DNA of 64,000 nucleotides from Lachnoclostridium phytofermentans (GCF_000733755.1 NZ_JPOF01000002.1:248001-312000); one strand, 5' to 3'; positions 51,291-61,917 are shown, counted from the stretch's first letter. The notes: generated by a model from the sequence alone, not told the origin. Numbers and translations are program-made.

Positions 51291-52844
51291 TTATTTCGCG
51301 TAATCTGTAACCCTTGACTCACGAATTACGTTCACTTTGATCATGCCCGGATATTCTAATTCGGACTCAATCTTCTTTGATAAGTCACGAGCGAGTAATA
51401 CCATATCGTCATCGGTAACCTGATCTGGTACCACCATAACGCGTACTTCTCGTCCTGCTTGAATAGCAAATGACTTATCGACCCCTTTAAAGCCGTTGGT
51501 AATATCTTCTAACTGTTTCAAACGGTTAGTATATGTTTCCAATGTTTCTCTACGAGCACCAGGTCTTGCAGCTGAAATTGTATCAGCAGCTTGAACGATA
51601 CAGGCAATTAAGGACTGGAATTCCACATCGCCGTGATGTGCTTCCACAGCATTGATTACAATTGGAGATTCTTTATATTTTCTACATAAATCAACACCAA
51701 TCTGAACATGCGTTCCTTCCATTTCATGATCCACTGATTTTCCAATATCGTGCAATAAACCTGCACGCTTTGCTATACGTACATCAACACCGATTTCTCC
51801 GGCTAATAAACCGGATAAAATAGCCACTTCGATGGAATGCTTCAATGCATTCTGACCATAGCTTGTTCTAAATTTCATCTTACCTAAAAGTCTAACAAGT
51901 TCCGGATGAATGCCATGAACACCAACTTCTAAAGTTGCTGCCTCACCTTCTTCACGAATCATCGTTTCCACTTCTTTTTGAGCTTTTTCTACCATCTCTT
52001 CGATTCTTGCTGGATGAATACGTCCATCTACTATTAACTTCTCAAGAGCAATTCTAGCAACCTCTCTTCGAATTGGATCAAAGCCTGAAAGAATGACTGC
52101 TTCCGGAGTATCATCAATGATTAAGTCGACACCAGTTAAGGTCTCTAAAGTACGAATATTACGTCCTTCTCTACCAATGATTCTACCCTTCATCTCATCA
52201 TTTGGAAGCTGAACAACTGATATCGTTGTCTCAGCTACATGGTCTGCAGCACACTTCTGAATTGCAGTAACAACATAATCTTTTGCCTTTTTCTCAGCTT
52301 CTTCTTTTGCCCTGCTTTCTAATTCTTTAATTAGTACAGCAGTTTCATGTTTCACTTCATCTTCGACAGTTTTAATAAGATATTCCTTTGCTTGTTCGGA
52401 GGTCAGTCCAGAAATCTTCTCTAACTCGGCTACTTGCTTCTGATGGGATTCTTCCACCTCAACACGGAGTCTATCAAGTTCCTGCTCCTTAGCTACGAGT
52501 TTCGCTTCCTTCTTTTCCAGTGCTTCCGTTTTTCTGTCAAGTGTTTCTTCCTTCGTTAACACACGTTTTTCATAACGCTGTAACTCAGCTCTACGTTCTT
52601 TCGTCTCTCTCTCGAGCTCATTTTTCGTCCTTAATGACTCTTCCTTCGCTTCGAGTAGAGCCTCTCTTTTCTTAGTTTCCGCCGTTTTTAAAGCTTCATC
52701 TATGATTTCTCTTGCTTTTTCCTCTGCACTACCAATTTTGCCTTCTACAACTTTTTTGTAGTAACTAATAGCAGATTTCCAAGCAATCAGAGCAACTATG
52801 ACCGCAGTAATCACACAAGCAATTACTATTTGAACTACTGGCAC
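51291..52844 (-). CDS. rny: Ribonuclease Y
   Basis: A 517-residue membrane-anchored endoribonuclease that starts bulk mRNA decay in Firmicutes. An N-terminal helix (about 4-22) is followed by a long Glu/Lys/Arg coiled coil (about 30-190). A KH domain (about 205-270) has [17 protein letters not shown]. The HD domain (about 330-430) has the catalytic H-D in [12 protein letters not shown], and the C-terminal domain ends in [14 protein letters not shown]. The start codon is GTG at 52844 with AAAGGAGG eight bases upstream. Promoter at 52895-52923, terminator at 51215-51280; monocistronic. Confidence 0.96.
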   Translation of the reverse strand: MPVVQIVIACVITAVIVALIAWKSAISYYKKVVEGKIGSAEEKAREIIDEALKTAETKKREALLEAKEESLRTKNELERETKERRAELQRYEKRVLTKEETLDRKTEALEKKEAKLVAKEQELDRLRVEVEESHQKQVAELEKISGLTSEQAKEYLIKTVEDEVKHETAVLIKELESRAKEEAEKKAKDYVVTAIQKCAADHVAETTISVVQLPNDEMKGRIIGREGRNIRTLETLTGVDLIIDDTPEAVILSGFDPIRREVARIALEKLIVDGRIHPARIEEMVEKAQKEVETMIREEGEAATLEVGVHGIHPELVRLLGKMKFRTSYGQNALKHSIEVAILSGLLAGEIGVDVRIAKRAGLLHDIGKSVDHEMEGTHVQIGVDLCRKYKESPIVINAVEAHHGDVEFQSLIACIVQAADTISAARPGARRETLETYTNRLKQLEDITNGFKGVDKSFAIQAGREVRVMVVPDQVTDDDMVLLARDLSKKIESELEYPGMIKVNVIRESRVTDYAK

Positions 52845-52894
52845 AGGAGCACCTCCTTTATTTAGTTTTCATTGTACATGTATACAACATATAA

Positions 52895-52923
52895 ATTTTA
52901 TACTGTTTTTATATTTATGTCAA
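52895..52923 (-). promoter_or_regulatory. Promoter of rny
   Basis: Minus-strand TTGACA (52918-52923), 17-base spacer, TAAAAT (52895-52900), about 50 bases before the GTG start. Confidence 0.75.
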
Positions 52924-53028
52924 GTACACATTGGAAAATTTTATGCATTTTGTTGAATATTTTCGCAAAATGTTGAAATTGTTCATATATAAAGCACATT
53001 ATATTGATTTGAATGAATTAAGACATTT

Positions 53029-54492
53029 CTAGCCTTCTATCATTTCACCCATATAATAAAAACCTTTGCACTCTGCTAATTTAACATTAACAATACTGCC
53101 AATTAACTCTTTCGCTCCCTTAAAATGCACGAGAACATTGTTACTTAGTCTTCCAGTCATTAAACTATTGTCCTGCTCATTTACTTCTTCCACAAGAACT
53201 TCTGCAATTTTTCCTTCATCTTCTTTGACAATCTTTGAAGATGTCTCCCCAATTGTTGCTAAAAGGCGCTGGAAACGTTCTTTTGCTACTTCTTCCGGAA
53301 CCTGGTTTTCCATAGTTGCTGCCGGAGTTCCGCTTCGTTTACTATAGATAAAAGTATATGCACTATCATAACCAACTTTACGTACCACATCTAAAGTTTC
53401 CCTAAAATCTTCTTCGGTTTCTCCAGGGAATCCTACAATAATATCCGTAGTTAAAGAGATGTTTGGCATCGCTTTCTTAATACGGTCTACTAAGTTAAGA
53501 TAGTCCTCCTTCGTATATTTACGATTCATCTTCTTTAAGAGCTCTGTACTTCCTGACTGTACTGGTAAATGAAGATGATTACAGATTTTCTTACTATTTT
53601 TCATCACTTCAATTACATCATCTGATAAATCCTTGGGATGTGGAGTCATAAAACGAATACGCTTAAGGCCCTCCACCTGCTCTACCATTTGAAGTAGCTG
53701 TGCAAAGGAAACTTGATTCTCGAGTGTCTTTCCATAAGAATTTACATTCTGACCTAAAAGCATAACCTCAACAACTCCCTTTGATACAAGTTGTTTTATC
53801 TCTTTAATGATGTCTTCTGGATTTCTGCTACGTTCTCTACCACGTACATAAGGGACGATACAATAGCTACAAAAATTATTGCACCCATACATAATATTGA
53901 CACCAGCTTTGAACTTATACTTTTGCTCACTAGGAAGTTCTTCGACAATCTTATCTGTTTCTTTCCAAATGTCGATTACCATCTTCTTTGTCGAATGTCT
54001 CTCATAGATAAGCTCTGCTAACTTAAAGATATTATGAGTACCGAAGACGATATCAACAAAACGGTAGCTCTTCTTTATTTTCTCAACTACATGAGACTCC
54101 TGCATCATACAACCGCAAAGCGCTATTCTCATGTGCGGATTCTTTTTCTTTAAATTTCCTAGAAAACCAATACGACCGTATACTCTAGTGTTCGCATTTT
54201 CACGTACAGTACAGGTGTTATAGACAACAAAATCAGCCTCTTCAGAATCTGTTTCCACATATCCAATCGTTTCTAAGATACCAGCTAGCTTCTCTGAGTC
54301 TTTGGCATTCATTTGACAACCAAATGTCTGTACATTAAACGTAAGAGGACGTCCTAACTCGTCTGCTGCCTTCTTAACCTCTGCTTTACATAATGCCATG
54401 TAATAGTACTGACGCTCTGGTTCCTTCTCTGGAACTAAACCAGACAAGTCAATCAAATCTATATCATTGTTTAAGTTATCTAATTCACTCAT
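53029..54492 (-). CDS. miaB: tRNA-2-methylthio-N6-dimethylallyladenosine synthase
   Basis: A 487-residue radical SAM methylthiotransferase that modifies adenosine 37 of tRNAs reading UNN codons. The N-terminal MTTase domain holds the auxiliary cluster cysteines C59 (TFGCQMN), C94 (NTCTVRENA) and C128. The radical SAM cluster motif is C204-NNF-C208-SY-C211. A C-terminal TRAM domain (about 420-487) binds tRNA. Motif YGRIGFLGNLKKKNP and ICNHLHLPVQSGS place it in MiaB rather than MtaB or RimO. The start at 54492 follows GGAGG; the upstream extension to 54522 is not supported. Confidence 0.96.
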   Translation of the reverse strand: MSELDNLNNDIDLIDLSGLVPEKEPERQYYYMALCKAEVKKAADELGRPLTFNVQTFGCQMNAKDSEKLAGILETIGYVETDSEEADFVVYNTCTVRENANTRVYGRIGFLGNLKKKNPHMRIALCGCMMQESHVVEKIKKSYRFVDIVFGTHNIFKLAELIYERHSTKKMVIDIWKETDKIVEELPSEQKYKFKAGVNIMYGCNNFCSYCIVPYVRGRERSRNPEDIIKEIKQLVSKGVVEVMLLGQNVNSYGKTLENQVSFAQLLQMVEQVEGLKRIRFMTPHPKDLSDDVIEVMKNSKKICNHLHLPVQSGSTELLKKMNRKYTKEDYLNLVDRIKKAMPNISLTTDIIVGFPGETEEDFRETLDVVRKVGYDSAYTFIYSKRSGTPAATMENQVPEEVAKERFQRLLATIGETSSKIVKEDEGKIAEVLVEEVNEQDNSLMTGRLSNNVLVHFKGAKELIGSIVNVKLAECKGFYYMGEMIEG

Positions 54493-54846
54493 TATTATCC
54501 TCCATACTAATACCTGTTTCATTCAATATAATATTGTGCTAATGTTGATATCGCACAAATTAAAGTTTTCAATATTCAAAAGTTAGCTAAAATCTACATT
54601 CCAATCACTTTTGTTCTATTCTCATGTACCATTGTATTTTACGAGAAATACTCCTTGTTTGCAAGTGGAAATACAAAACATAAAAATTGAACGGAAGAAT
54701 CATTCACAGTAACATTGCAACTCATGATAAATAAGATCGTGAACATAAAAAACTGAATATTCCTTCCGTAAGCACTTAAGCTACTTGGAATATCCAGTTT
54801 CTTTCACAATAACTTAGTAGATCTTAATTCGTAATATCTTTTTTTC
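54493..54846. other. Intergenic region between proA and miaB
   Basis: About 350 bases. It holds the proA terminator (listed). The miaB promoter is not obvious; a weak TTGAAA with a TATCAA 16 bases further lies at about 54545-54572 on the minus strand. No gene is seen. Confidence 0.45.
54747..54803 (-). terminator. Intrinsic terminator of the proline operon
   Basis: Minus-strand AAACTGGATATTCC pairs with GGAATATTCAGTTT; the loop is about 23 bases and the stem is followed by TTTTATG. It lies about 45 bases after the proA stop. Confidence 0.8.
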
Positions 54847-56094
54847 TTATGGCCTTATTTGCCCATTGCCGAATACAACATATTTTGTTGAGGTTAAGGC
54901 TTCTAAGCCCATAGGGCCTCTGGCGTGGAGCTTTTGTGTACTGATTCCAATTTCTGCACCAAGCCCAAATACTTCACCATCTGTAAATCTTGTGGATGCA
55001 TTCACATAAACTGCAGCTGCATCTATTTCTTCTAAAAATCTCATTGCATTATTATAGTCAGCTGTGATAATGCTCTCAGAATGACCTGTATTATAATGAT
55101 TGATGTGAGCAATGGCTTCCTCAAGATTCTTTACCACCTTAACAGAAATCAATGGATCCAAATACTCCGTTGCAAAGTCTTCTTCTGTTGCTGCTTCCAT
55201 CTGAGGACAGATAGCCCTAGACCTTTCATCTGCACGAAATACAATTTGCTTATCAGTTAATCTTTGATAAATTTGTGGTAAAAACTTTTCTACTATTTTT
55301 TCATGAATCACAAGAGATTCACAAGCATTACAAACTCCCATACGCTGAGTTTTTGCATTCTCTATAATATCTAGTGCCATAGTAAAATCTGCTGACTCAT
55401 CAACATAGATATGGCAATTACCTGTTCCAGTCTCAATTACTGGAACTGTACTATTTTCAATCACTGTCTTTATTAGCCCTGCTCCGCCTCTAGGAATTAG
55501 TACATCTATGTACTCATTCAATTTCATTAGCTTTGTAGCAGTTTCTCTACTGGTATCCTCAAGTAACTGAACTGCATTTTCATTAATACCGGTTTCCTTA
55601 AGAGCTTCCTTTAGTACTTTTACAATGGAAAGGTTGGAATGAATTGCGTCACTTCCTCCTCTTAGTACAACCGCATTTCCTGCTTTAAAGCAAAGACCAA
55701 ATGCATCGGAAGTTACATTAGGTCTGGATTCATAAATGATTCCAATAACCCCGATTGATACACGACGTTTTAATATCTGAAGGCCATTAGGTCGAATCTC
55801 TGAAGATAGAACTTCACCGATAGGATCTTTTAAGGAAACAACTTGGCGTAATCCATCAGCCATTTGCTCTATACGATTTGAATTCAAACGTAAACGGTCA
55901 ATTAAGGATTCCTTCATCTGATTCTTCTCCGCATTTTCAATATCAAGCGAATTCGCTGCGAGAATTTCCTTCTGATGTGTAATCAACGCTTTTGCACATG
56001 CTAACAATCCTTCATTTTTTTTCGTCTGACCAAGGTGACTTAGCTCACTGGCTGCTGCCTTTGCGTTAGCACCAATCACTAATAAATCCTCCAT
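54847..56094 (-). CDS. proA: Glutamate-5-semialdehyde dehydrogenase (gamma-glutamyl phosphate reductase)
   Basis: A 415-residue enzyme of the aldehyde dehydrogenase superfamily. It reduces gamma-glutamyl phosphate with NADPH to glutamate semialdehyde, the second step of proline synthesis. The catalytic cysteine lies in [13 protein letters not shown] (about residues 255-267). Others include [39 protein letters not shown] and the C-terminal [15 protein letters not shown]. Length is normal. It is the last gene of proB-DUF896-fau-proA, separated from fau by about 80 bases that carry short repeats. AGGAGG is seven bases before the ATG. Confidence 0.97.
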   Translation of the reverse strand: MEDLLVIGANAKAAASELSHLGQTKKNEGLLACAKALITHQKEILAANSLDIENAEKNQMKESLIDRLRLNSNRIEQMADGLRQVVSLKDPIGEVLSSEIRPNGLQILKRRVSIGVIGIIYESRPNVTSDAFGLCFKAGNAVVLRGGSDAIHSNLSIVKVLKEALKETGINENAVQLLEDTSRETATKLMKLNEYIDVLIPRGGAGLIKTVIENSTVPVIETGTGNCHIYVDESADFTMALDIIENAKTQRMGVCNACESLVIHEKIVEKFLPQIYQRLTDKQIVFRADERSRAICPQMEAATEEDFATEYLDPLISVKVVKNLEEAIAHINHYNTGHSESIITADYNNAMRFLEEIDAAAVYVNASTRFTDGEVFGLGAEIGISTQKLHARGPMGLEALTSTKYVVFGNGQIRP

Positions 56095-56108
56095 ACTGAT
56101 ACCTCCTT

Positions 56109-56197
56109 CTAATCTACCTTACATTCCATATTTCTTTATATTATAGTCTACCTTATACTCTAATCTACCTTACATTTTATTTTGCCTTACATTCCAT
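56109..56197. repeat. Short direct repeats at the fau-proA junction
   Basis: The segment CTAATCTACCTTACATT occurs at 56109-56125 and 56160-56176, with partial copies TCTACCTTATA (56147-56157) and CCTTACATTCCAT (56185-56197). The last copies lie inside the 3' end of fau, so the spacer seems to have grown by duplication of the gene's tail. Confidence 0.6.
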
Positions 56198-56755
56198 CAT
56201 TCGTTTCTCTGTAACAATTCTATGCACCGGGATATCAAATTGTTCAGCTTGTAACACATCCTCTACTTGAAAATCATAGGCTAGGGCAACTCGATTAAGA
56301 TTTTTATTTGGATGATTGATGAAATATCTATCATAATATCCACCACCATATCCAATTCGATTCCCCATTTCATCAAATACTAGACCCGGAACAATCATTA
56401 TCTGCTTTCGTTCATTCTGCATTTGCCCGGTGATTCTAGGTTCCGGTTCTAGAATGCCTAAAGTTCCAGGTGATAGTTCAGCAATACTATTAATTTGATA
56501 AAATTCCATGCATTCTTTATCTATAACTTTTGGTACATACACTCGCTTCCCAGAAAGTAGAGCACTTGTTATTAGTCCGATGGTATCGACTTCATTACCA
56601 AAGGATACATAAGTAAATAAGTCCTCAGCCATCATATAATCGGGAAGTCTTAATAATCGTTCAAGAATATCCGAACACTTTACCTGAACCTCTTCCCTTG
56701 ATAACTGATCTCTTTTGGCTCTATTCTGTTTTCTCAGTGTGTATTTATCTATCAT
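56177..56755 (-). CDS. fau: 5-formyltetrahydrofolate cyclo-ligase
   Basis: A 192-residue enzyme that converts 5-formyltetrahydrofolate with ATP to 5,10-methenyltetrahydrofolate, returning stored folate to one-carbon metabolism. Markers are LRKQNRAKRDQLS at the start, YVSFGNEVDT, KRVYVPKV, and the nucleotide-binding MIVPGLVFDEMGNRIGYGGG followed by YYDRYF. Length is typical. It starts two bases after the DUF896 gene, so its ribosome binding site lies inside that gene's end. The 3' end carries repeats shared with the spacer to proA. Confidence 0.94.
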   Translation of the reverse strand: MIDKYTLRKQNRAKRDQLSREEVQVKCSDILERLLRLPDYMMAEDLFTYVSFGNEVDTIGLITSALLSGKRVYVPKVIDKECMEFYQINSIAELSPGTLGILEPEPRITGQMQNERKQIMIVPGLVFDEMGNRIGYGGGYYDRYFINHPNKNLNRVALAYDFQVEDVLQAEQFDIPVHRIVTEKRMMECKAK

Positions 56756-56757
56756 TT

Positions 56758-56967
56758 TTAATGTTTATCCTTCTTTGCTAAGTCTGTTACCGTTCCATCT
56801 GGATTTAATAATGAGATATTGTTAAGCGTTCCACGCATATTTTGACGAATCGCAGCGATATATTCCTGACGAAGTTTTTGTTGTTCCGCCTTTTCTTCTT
56901 CTGTCAGTCCTTCTGCTTGTGATTTGTGGTATAACTCATTTATTCTTGCTATTTTTAAATCATCCAT
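56758..56967 (-). CDS. DUF896 family protein (YnzC-like)
   Basis: A 69-residue soluble helical protein. The family signature is clear: [21 protein letters not shown] at residues 9-29 in two charged helices, then [23 protein letters not shown]896 proteins such as B. subtilis YnzC are small and highly charged, and one member is SOS-induced; the molecular role is unknown. It sits between proB and fau in the proline operon and overlaps the translation start region of fau. AGGAG precedes the ATG. Confidence 0.9.
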   Translation of the reverse strand: MDDLKIARINELYHKSQAEGLTEEEKAEQQKLRQEYIAAIRQNMRGTLNNISLLNPDGTVTDLAKKDKH

Positions 56968-57127
56968 ATAAATTCTTACTCCTGATTCTTTTCCTTATTT
57001 GTTACTGTTTTTATTCATTATACAAATACTATTACTGATTTTAAATTGAAACTTCATTTGCTAATCCTCAATTTTAATTATCTGTCTCTTATATTTTTCG
57101 CTATAAACTCTCAATCCCCTAGAACTC

Positions 57128-57979
57128 CTACTCACCAGCCGGATATTGGTTTGTCGAAAGATAATCTATCATATGAAAATCTTGGTTTTTATGTGCTCTA
57201 AATAATGTTCCCACATTCTTTCCTTCCAGTATATGACGGATTACACTTAAATCTTCACCATTTGCTACTACCATATCTGCACCAGCATCTGTTGCAATCC
57301 GTGCTGCTGATATTTTAGTACTCATGCCGCCAGTTCCAACATTAGAACCAGCTCCTTTTCCCATCTTTAAGATATTCTCGTCAATCACTTCAACGGTATC
57401 AATAAAAGTAGCATCTGGATTACTTCTAGGATCATCACTATATAGCCCATCAATATCTGAGAGAAGAATTAATAAATCAGCGTCAACTAATGCTGCAACG
57501 ACGGCTGATAGTGTATCATTATCACCGAATTCCACTTCGTCAGTCGTAACTGTATCGTTTTCATTAACAATAGGAACAATACCAAGCTTTAATAGTTCAT
57601 GAAAGGTACGCTGAGCATTTTCCCTACTATTATCATTGATCATAGTATACTTTGTCATCAGTATCTGGGCTGTTATCTGATTATATTCTGCAAATAACTT
57701 CTGGTATACCATCATTAGCCGTGCTTGACCTACCGCCGCACATGCTTGTTTTAGCGCTAATTCATTTGGTTTTTCCATCAATCCAATGGATTTCCTACCA
57801 ACAGCAATTGCACCAGAGGATACAAGAATTACCTCTTTCCCTTGGTTTGAAAGATCCGTAAGGATACGAACCAATTTTTCCATCTTTGATAAATTAAGGT
57901 TGCCGGTCTCCTGATGTGTTAAGGAGGAAGAACCTATTTTGATAACTATTCTCTGCTTGTGCGTTAGCATCTCTCTCAT
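57128..57979 (-). CDS. proB: Glutamate 5-kinase, short form without PUA domain
   Basis: A 283-residue amino acid kinase that phosphorylates glutamate, the first and feedback-inhibited step of proline synthesis. Motifs are VIKIGSSSLT (12-21), VSSGAIAVGRKSIG, VNENDTV, FGDNDTLSAVVA, and GTGGMSTKISAARIA. The protein ends about 80 residues earlier than the E. coli enzyme because the C-terminal PUA domain is absent, as in a known short class. It is the first gene of proB-DUF896-fau-proA. AAAGGGG lies about 11 bases before the ATG. Confidence 0.95.
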   Translation of the reverse strand: MREMLTHKQRIVIKIGSSSLTHQETGNLNLSKMEKLVRILTDLSNQGKEVILVSSGAIAVGRKSIGLMEKPNELALKQACAAVGQARLMMVYQKLFAEYNQITAQILMTKYTMINDNSRENAQRTFHELLKLGIVPIVNENDTVTTDEVEFGDNDTLSAVVAALVDADLLILLSDIDGLYSDDPRSNPDATFIDTVEVIDENILKMGKGAGSNVGTGGMSTKISAARIATDAGADMVVANGEDLSVIRHILEGKNVGTLFRAHKNQDFHMIDYLSTNQYPAGE

Positions 57980-58144
57980 GTTAAACTAATCCCCTTTCTG
58001 ACAGGGAGCCGTAACTTAGCTTCCTATATAAGTGTGAATACCCTTTTTTCCACACTTTCCTTTAAACTGTGCACAATTTTTGCACCTTTATCGATGTATT
58101 TAATCCTCAGAGAGAATTAATAACTCATACTTTTTCCTAACTAC

Positions 58145-59791
58145 CTATGGACGATACTTTGCCGCCAAAGCTTCGTATACTTTTATTCCATCTACTGCGG
58201 CTGAGACAATTCCACCTGCATATCCAGCACCTTCTCCACACGGATAGATTCCTTTTCTATTACTTTCTAAAGTCTCATCTCTCATAATTCGTAGTGGGGA
58301 AGAGGTTCTCATCTCCACTCCGGACATTATTGCATCTTCGTCAGCAAAGCCAGGAATACTCTTATCAAATGCCTGTACACCTTCAAGAATTGATTCTATC
58401 ATGTAATCTGGTAAGCACTCTCTTAGATTAGCCAAACTATAATTTCCACGAATATTTGGCTTAATATGACCTATTTTATCACTCTCTTGGTTTCTTAACA
58501 AGTCACCAAACCGTTGCACCGGAACTTTCCCCCGTCCGGTCTGATATGCTAACTCTTCATAATACCGCTGAAACTCCATTCCAGCAAGCGGTGTATCCAC
58601 AGCTCCTGGGATCTTTTTGAAATCTTCTGGTCCAACCGTTACGATAATTGCAGAGTTTGCATTCTCTCCTGCCCTGTCATGATAACTCATCCCATTGACT
58701 ACCAATCTTCCTTCTTCCGAAGAAGCATTCACGACATAGCCACCAGGGCACATACAAAAGGAATATACCCCTCTTCCATTCTTACACTGATGTGTTACCT
58801 TGTAGTCTGCTGCAGAAAGATGAACATACTCAGCACCATATTGATTTTTACTAATCAACTCTTGCTTATGCTCCATTCTGACACCCACAGCAAATGCTTT
58901 CTTCTCCATCGTAAGTCCACGACGATATAGCATCTCAAACGTATCCCTCGCACTGTGTCCAAGTGCAAGGATTAAAGCAGAGCATGGAATTTTTTCTATA
59001 GAACCTTCTGAACTTATCACACCATCCGTTAGCTTCCTGCGGTTACGTTTTGTTATTTCAATTCCGGTGATAACTCTATTGTCTATCTCTATATCCGTAA
59101 GCTTCGTATCAAAGTAAATACTTCCACCACAAGCTTTGATATCTTCACGAATATTTCTTACCACAGTACTTAATACATCCGTACCGATATGAGGTTTATT
59201 CTTATACAAAATCTCTTCTGGCGCACCATGCTCCACGAATACTTTTAAAACTTCTCTGATTCGTCCTGTCGTATCCTTCACCATCGTATTTAACTTGCCA
59301 TCTGAAAATGTACCTGCTCCACCCTCACCAAATTGAACATTCGATTCCGTGTCTAAACAATCCGTAAGCCAGAACTGATCTACTGTTTTGATTCTCTCTT
59401 CTACTGCCTCTCCACGTTCTATAAGAATCGGTTGATATCCATTCTTTGCAAGATAATAAGCACAGAAAAGACCTGCGGGTCCACTTCCGACAACAATCGG
59501 TCGCTCTTTTAGAACATCGTTTCCCTGGATAGTAAACGTATACTCAGTATCTGTAACCAAAGCTACATTCGCATCCTTTACACGTTTTACTATTTTGTTT
59601 TCATCTTTTGCCAAAACGTCAATCGCATATATGTATTTGATTTCCGTTTTCTTTCTTGCGTCAATCGATTGTTTTCTGATAGAGATGGAGTAAACTACCT
59701 CGGGTGAAACCCGAAGCTTTTTATACACTGCATCCTTAAGCTCCTGCTCTGTATGATGTATGGAGAGTTTTAATTGGTTAATTCGTATCAT
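58145..59791 (-). CDS. FAD-dependent oxidoreductase (COG2509 type)
   Basis: A 548-residue flavoprotein. About 95 N-terminal residues form a small domain (ELKDAVYKKLRVSPE near residue 17). The FAD-binding Rossmann motif VGSGPAGLFCAYYLAKNGY lies at about residues 102-120. Further markers are FGEGGAGTFSDGKL, HIGTDVL, ALGHSARDTFEML and the C-terminal GEGAGYAGGIVSAAVDGI. Members are annotated as uncharacterised FAD-dependent dehydrogenases; the substrate is unknown. GGAGG precedes the ATG. It is in the same direction as, but 165 bases upstream of, the proline operon. Confidence 0.88.
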   Translation of the reverse strand: MIRINQLKLSIHHTEQELKDAVYKKLRVSPEVVYSISIRKQSIDARKKTEIKYIYAIDVLAKDENKIVKRVKDANVALVTDTEYTFTIQGNDVLKERPIVVGSGPAGLFCAYYLAKNGYQPILIERGEAVEERIKTVDQFWLTDCLDTESNVQFGEGGAGTFSDGKLNTMVKDTTGRIREVLKVFVEHGAPEEILYKNKPHIGTDVLSTVVRNIREDIKACGGSIYFDTKLTDIEIDNRVITGIEITKRNRRKLTDGVISSEGSIEKIPCSALILALGHSARDTFEMLYRRGLTMEKKAFAVGVRMEHKQELISKNQYGAEYVHLSAADYKVTHQCKNGRGVYSFCMCPGGYVVNASSEEGRLVVNGMSYHDRAGENANSAIIVTVGPEDFKKIPGAVDTPLAGMEFQRYYEELAYQTGRGKVPVQRFGDLLRNQESDKIGHIKPNIRGNYSLANLRECLPDYMIESILEGVQAFDKSIPGFADEDAIMSGVEMRTSSPLRIMRDETLESNRKGIYPCGEGAGYAGGIVSAAVDGIKVYEALAAKYRP

Positions 59792-59933
59792 ATGCTTCCT
59801 CCATGTAGCTTTCTTTCCAACTAGAATATTTTTCAGCTATTGCCGTTTTTTTTGCCAATTATTGTTATTTTACATCTTTTATTCTTAAATACTATCTTAG
59901 ATCTGCCTACTTTAGCCTAAATTATTCTAGCTC

Positions 59934-61157
59934 TCATTTTCCAATATTCTGTCCCGCAACTGCACCTGTCGTCCATGCCCACTGCAAATTGTAACCACCA
60001 CAGGTACCATCAATGTCAAGAATTTCACCTGTTAAATAAAGTCCTTTTATGATCTTTGACTCCATTGTTTCTGGATTCACTTCCAAGGTGCTTATTCCAC
60101 CTGCACTCACTTGTGCATTCTCAAAACCGTTGCTTCCTGTAATCGTAATAGGAAAGCTTTTCAAAAGTTTTAGCAGTTTTGTATATTCTTGATTTGAAAG
60201 TCTATTTGCAATGTTTTCTGGATTGATTTTAGCTTCTGCCAATAATACGTTGCTTAATTTATTATTCAAAAGTCCAGTGAATAATTCCCCAATGGTTTTA
60301 TATCCTCCAGACTTCATTCTATCATTCCATAATATTTGAAATTCATTTTCAGTCATATGAGGAAAAAAGTCAAGCAGTAATTGTGTTTTTTTCCCTTGCA
60401 ACACAGAGGACACCGCATATCGACTCATTTGAAACACTGGGATTCCAGAGATTCCATAGTCTGTAAATAAATATTCTCCAAATTCTTGCGTTACCTTTTT
60501 TTGATTGGAGAATAGCTCTCCCTTTGCTTCTATTCTAACACCAGAGACTTGCTTAAAGAATTTGCCCTCTGCTTTTAACTGAACCAAGGCTGGGAATGGC
60601 TCGACGATCGTATGTCCAAGTCTTCTCATTATTTTAAGACCACTTCCATCCGACCCTTGCTTTGGTGCAGCTAAACCGCCAGTCGCAACAATTACCTTAT
60701 TACAGCGATATTCCTTCTTCTCTTCTGTCTTAAGTAAAAACCCCTGTTCCTCTTTTTCTATATTTAGAATATGTTCTTTTAAAAATACTTCCACCTTCAG
60801 ATTATTAAGCTCCATTGCTAATACATCGGCTACTGCCACTGCTTGCTCAGAATTAGGATAAACATATCCATTTCTAACCTTTGGATAAATACCCAAAGAC
60901 TGAAAAAAAGCAATGGTTTGCTCCACGTCAAACTGACGTAGTACTGCCATTGCAAATTCAGGATGAGTTCCACGGTAACAATCTGGTGTTTGTACCTGAT
61001 TTGTATAATTACATTTTCCATTTCCTGTGGCAAGAATCTTCTTGCCTAGTCGCTCTCGATGTTCTATTATTGCGATACGTTGGCCCCTTCTCGCTGCAAA
61101 GATTGCAGCTACCATTCCAGAGGCCCCTCCACCGATTACTATACAATCGTATCTCAT
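59934..61157 (-). CDS. FAD-dependent oxidoreductase, HI0933/YhiN family
   Basis: A 407-residue flavoprotein of COG2081. The N-terminal dinucleotide motif IVIGGGASGMVAAIFAARRG (6-25) is followed by the family marker LGKKILATGNGKCNYTN (41-57), PNSEQA, and VATGGLAAPKQGSDG. The C-terminal part has SAGGISTLEVNPETMESK and the closing GLYLTGEILDIDGTCGGYNL. No substrate is established for the family. It lies 140 bases upstream of another flavoprotein gene; the two are unrelated beyond the fold. GGAGG is six bases before the ATG. Confidence 0.9.
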   Translation of the reverse strand: MRYDCIVIGGGASGMVAAIFAARRGQRIAIIEHRERLGKKILATGNGKCNYTNQVQTPDCYRGTHPEFAMAVLRQFDVEQTIAFFQSLGIYPKVRNGYVYPNSEQAVAVADVLAMELNNLKVEVFLKEHILNIEKEEQGFLLKTEEKKEYRCNKVIVATGGLAAPKQGSDGSGLKIMRRLGHTIVEPFPALVQLKAEGKFFKQVSGVRIEAKGELFSNQKKVTQEFGEYLFTDYGISGIPVFQMSRYAVSSVLQGKKTQLLLDFFPHMTENEFQILWNDRMKSGGYKTIGELFTGLLNNKLSNVLLAEAKINPENIANRLSNQEYTKLLKLLKSFPITITGSNGFENAQVSAGGISTLEVNPETMESKIIKGLYLTGEILDIDGTCGGYNLQWAWTTGAVAGQNIGK

Positions 61158-61233
61158 CTATACCTCCATATCTTTGCACTTATGTGCTATGAAAAGTTCT
61201 TCATTAAATTTCAGAAACAAGAACTTTAGTACT

Positions 61234-61917
61234 TTAACTTGAGTAACTTTCTAAGAGAGAGTATAATTCATCTCTTGTTCTAACTTCAATCCCTTTCATT
61301 AAATCATTGCGGTCCTTCTCCGGTAGATTTATTGCATCTATTTCCGTTTGGTCATAAACCGTCTTTCGATCACTGTAATATACGATAACTTTACCGTCTC
61401 TTACCGCAACATAATATTGGAATTTATGCATATCTGCATTATAACTTTTCCGTATTACAATTTCTTTTGGTGAGAAGGAAAGAAGCTCGTATCCGTATAA
61501 ACCATCCATTTCTTCGGATATCGGTATTTCCTTCATATACTCACTTAATTTTAAGATGATCTCATTTCGTGTTAATCCGATCAAATCAGCAGTAGGTGCA
61601 AGTTCTTCTCTCACAAGAGAATTATCTTTTAGCTGATAAGTTTCTAATATATACTTCGTATTTGGTAAAATAATATCTTGATCTTTACTCGTTGTCGACG
61701 TTTCTGGTTCCGGTGTCACCTGTATCTGTTGTTGATTTGAGTATAATAATATTTCTTGTTTCTTATATTCTTCTAGTGATTTCAGTATCTGATGATCCCG
61801 CTCCACTGCCTTATCGTTATAATGATTTAATGCTCGCCTGAAACTAATATAATAACACGCTGTAAAAACCGCACATAATCCTACAAAACATAAAAAATAT
61901 CCAACCACACGCTTCAT
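61234..61917 (-). CDS. BofC-like, membrane-anchored protein
   Basis: A 227-residue protein with an N-terminal helix (about 5-24), a charged linker and an outer domain. The C-terminal 60 residues resemble the BofC C-terminal domain: VAVRDGKVIVYYS, a DRKTVYDQTEID segment, then DLMKGIEVRTRDELYSLLE. In B. subtilis, BofC restrains the SpoIVB protease in the forespore sigma-K checkpoint. The preceding region (LIGLTRNEIILKLSEYM) fits the first half of that family only weakly. A sporulation role is likely but not proven. AAAGGAG lies about 13 bases before the ATG; the neighbours are a flavoprotein and a flippase. Confidence 0.65.
   Translation of the reverse strand: MKRVVGYFLCFVGLCAVFTACYYISFRRALNHYNDKAVERDHQILKSLEEYKKQEILLYSNQQQIQVTPEPETSTTSKDQDIILPNTKYILETYQLKDNSLVREELAPTADLIGLTRNEIILKLSEYMKEIPISEEMDGLYGYELLSFSPKEIVIRKSYNADMHKFQYYVAVRDGKVIVYYSDRKTVYDQTEIDAINLPEKDRNDLMKGIEVRTRDELYSLLESYSS

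Noticed and set aside
58030-58057. Inverted repeat AAGTGTG/CACACTT upstream of proB as a regulatory element
   Set aside because: Only seven-base arms with no supporting promoter or known site; could be chance.
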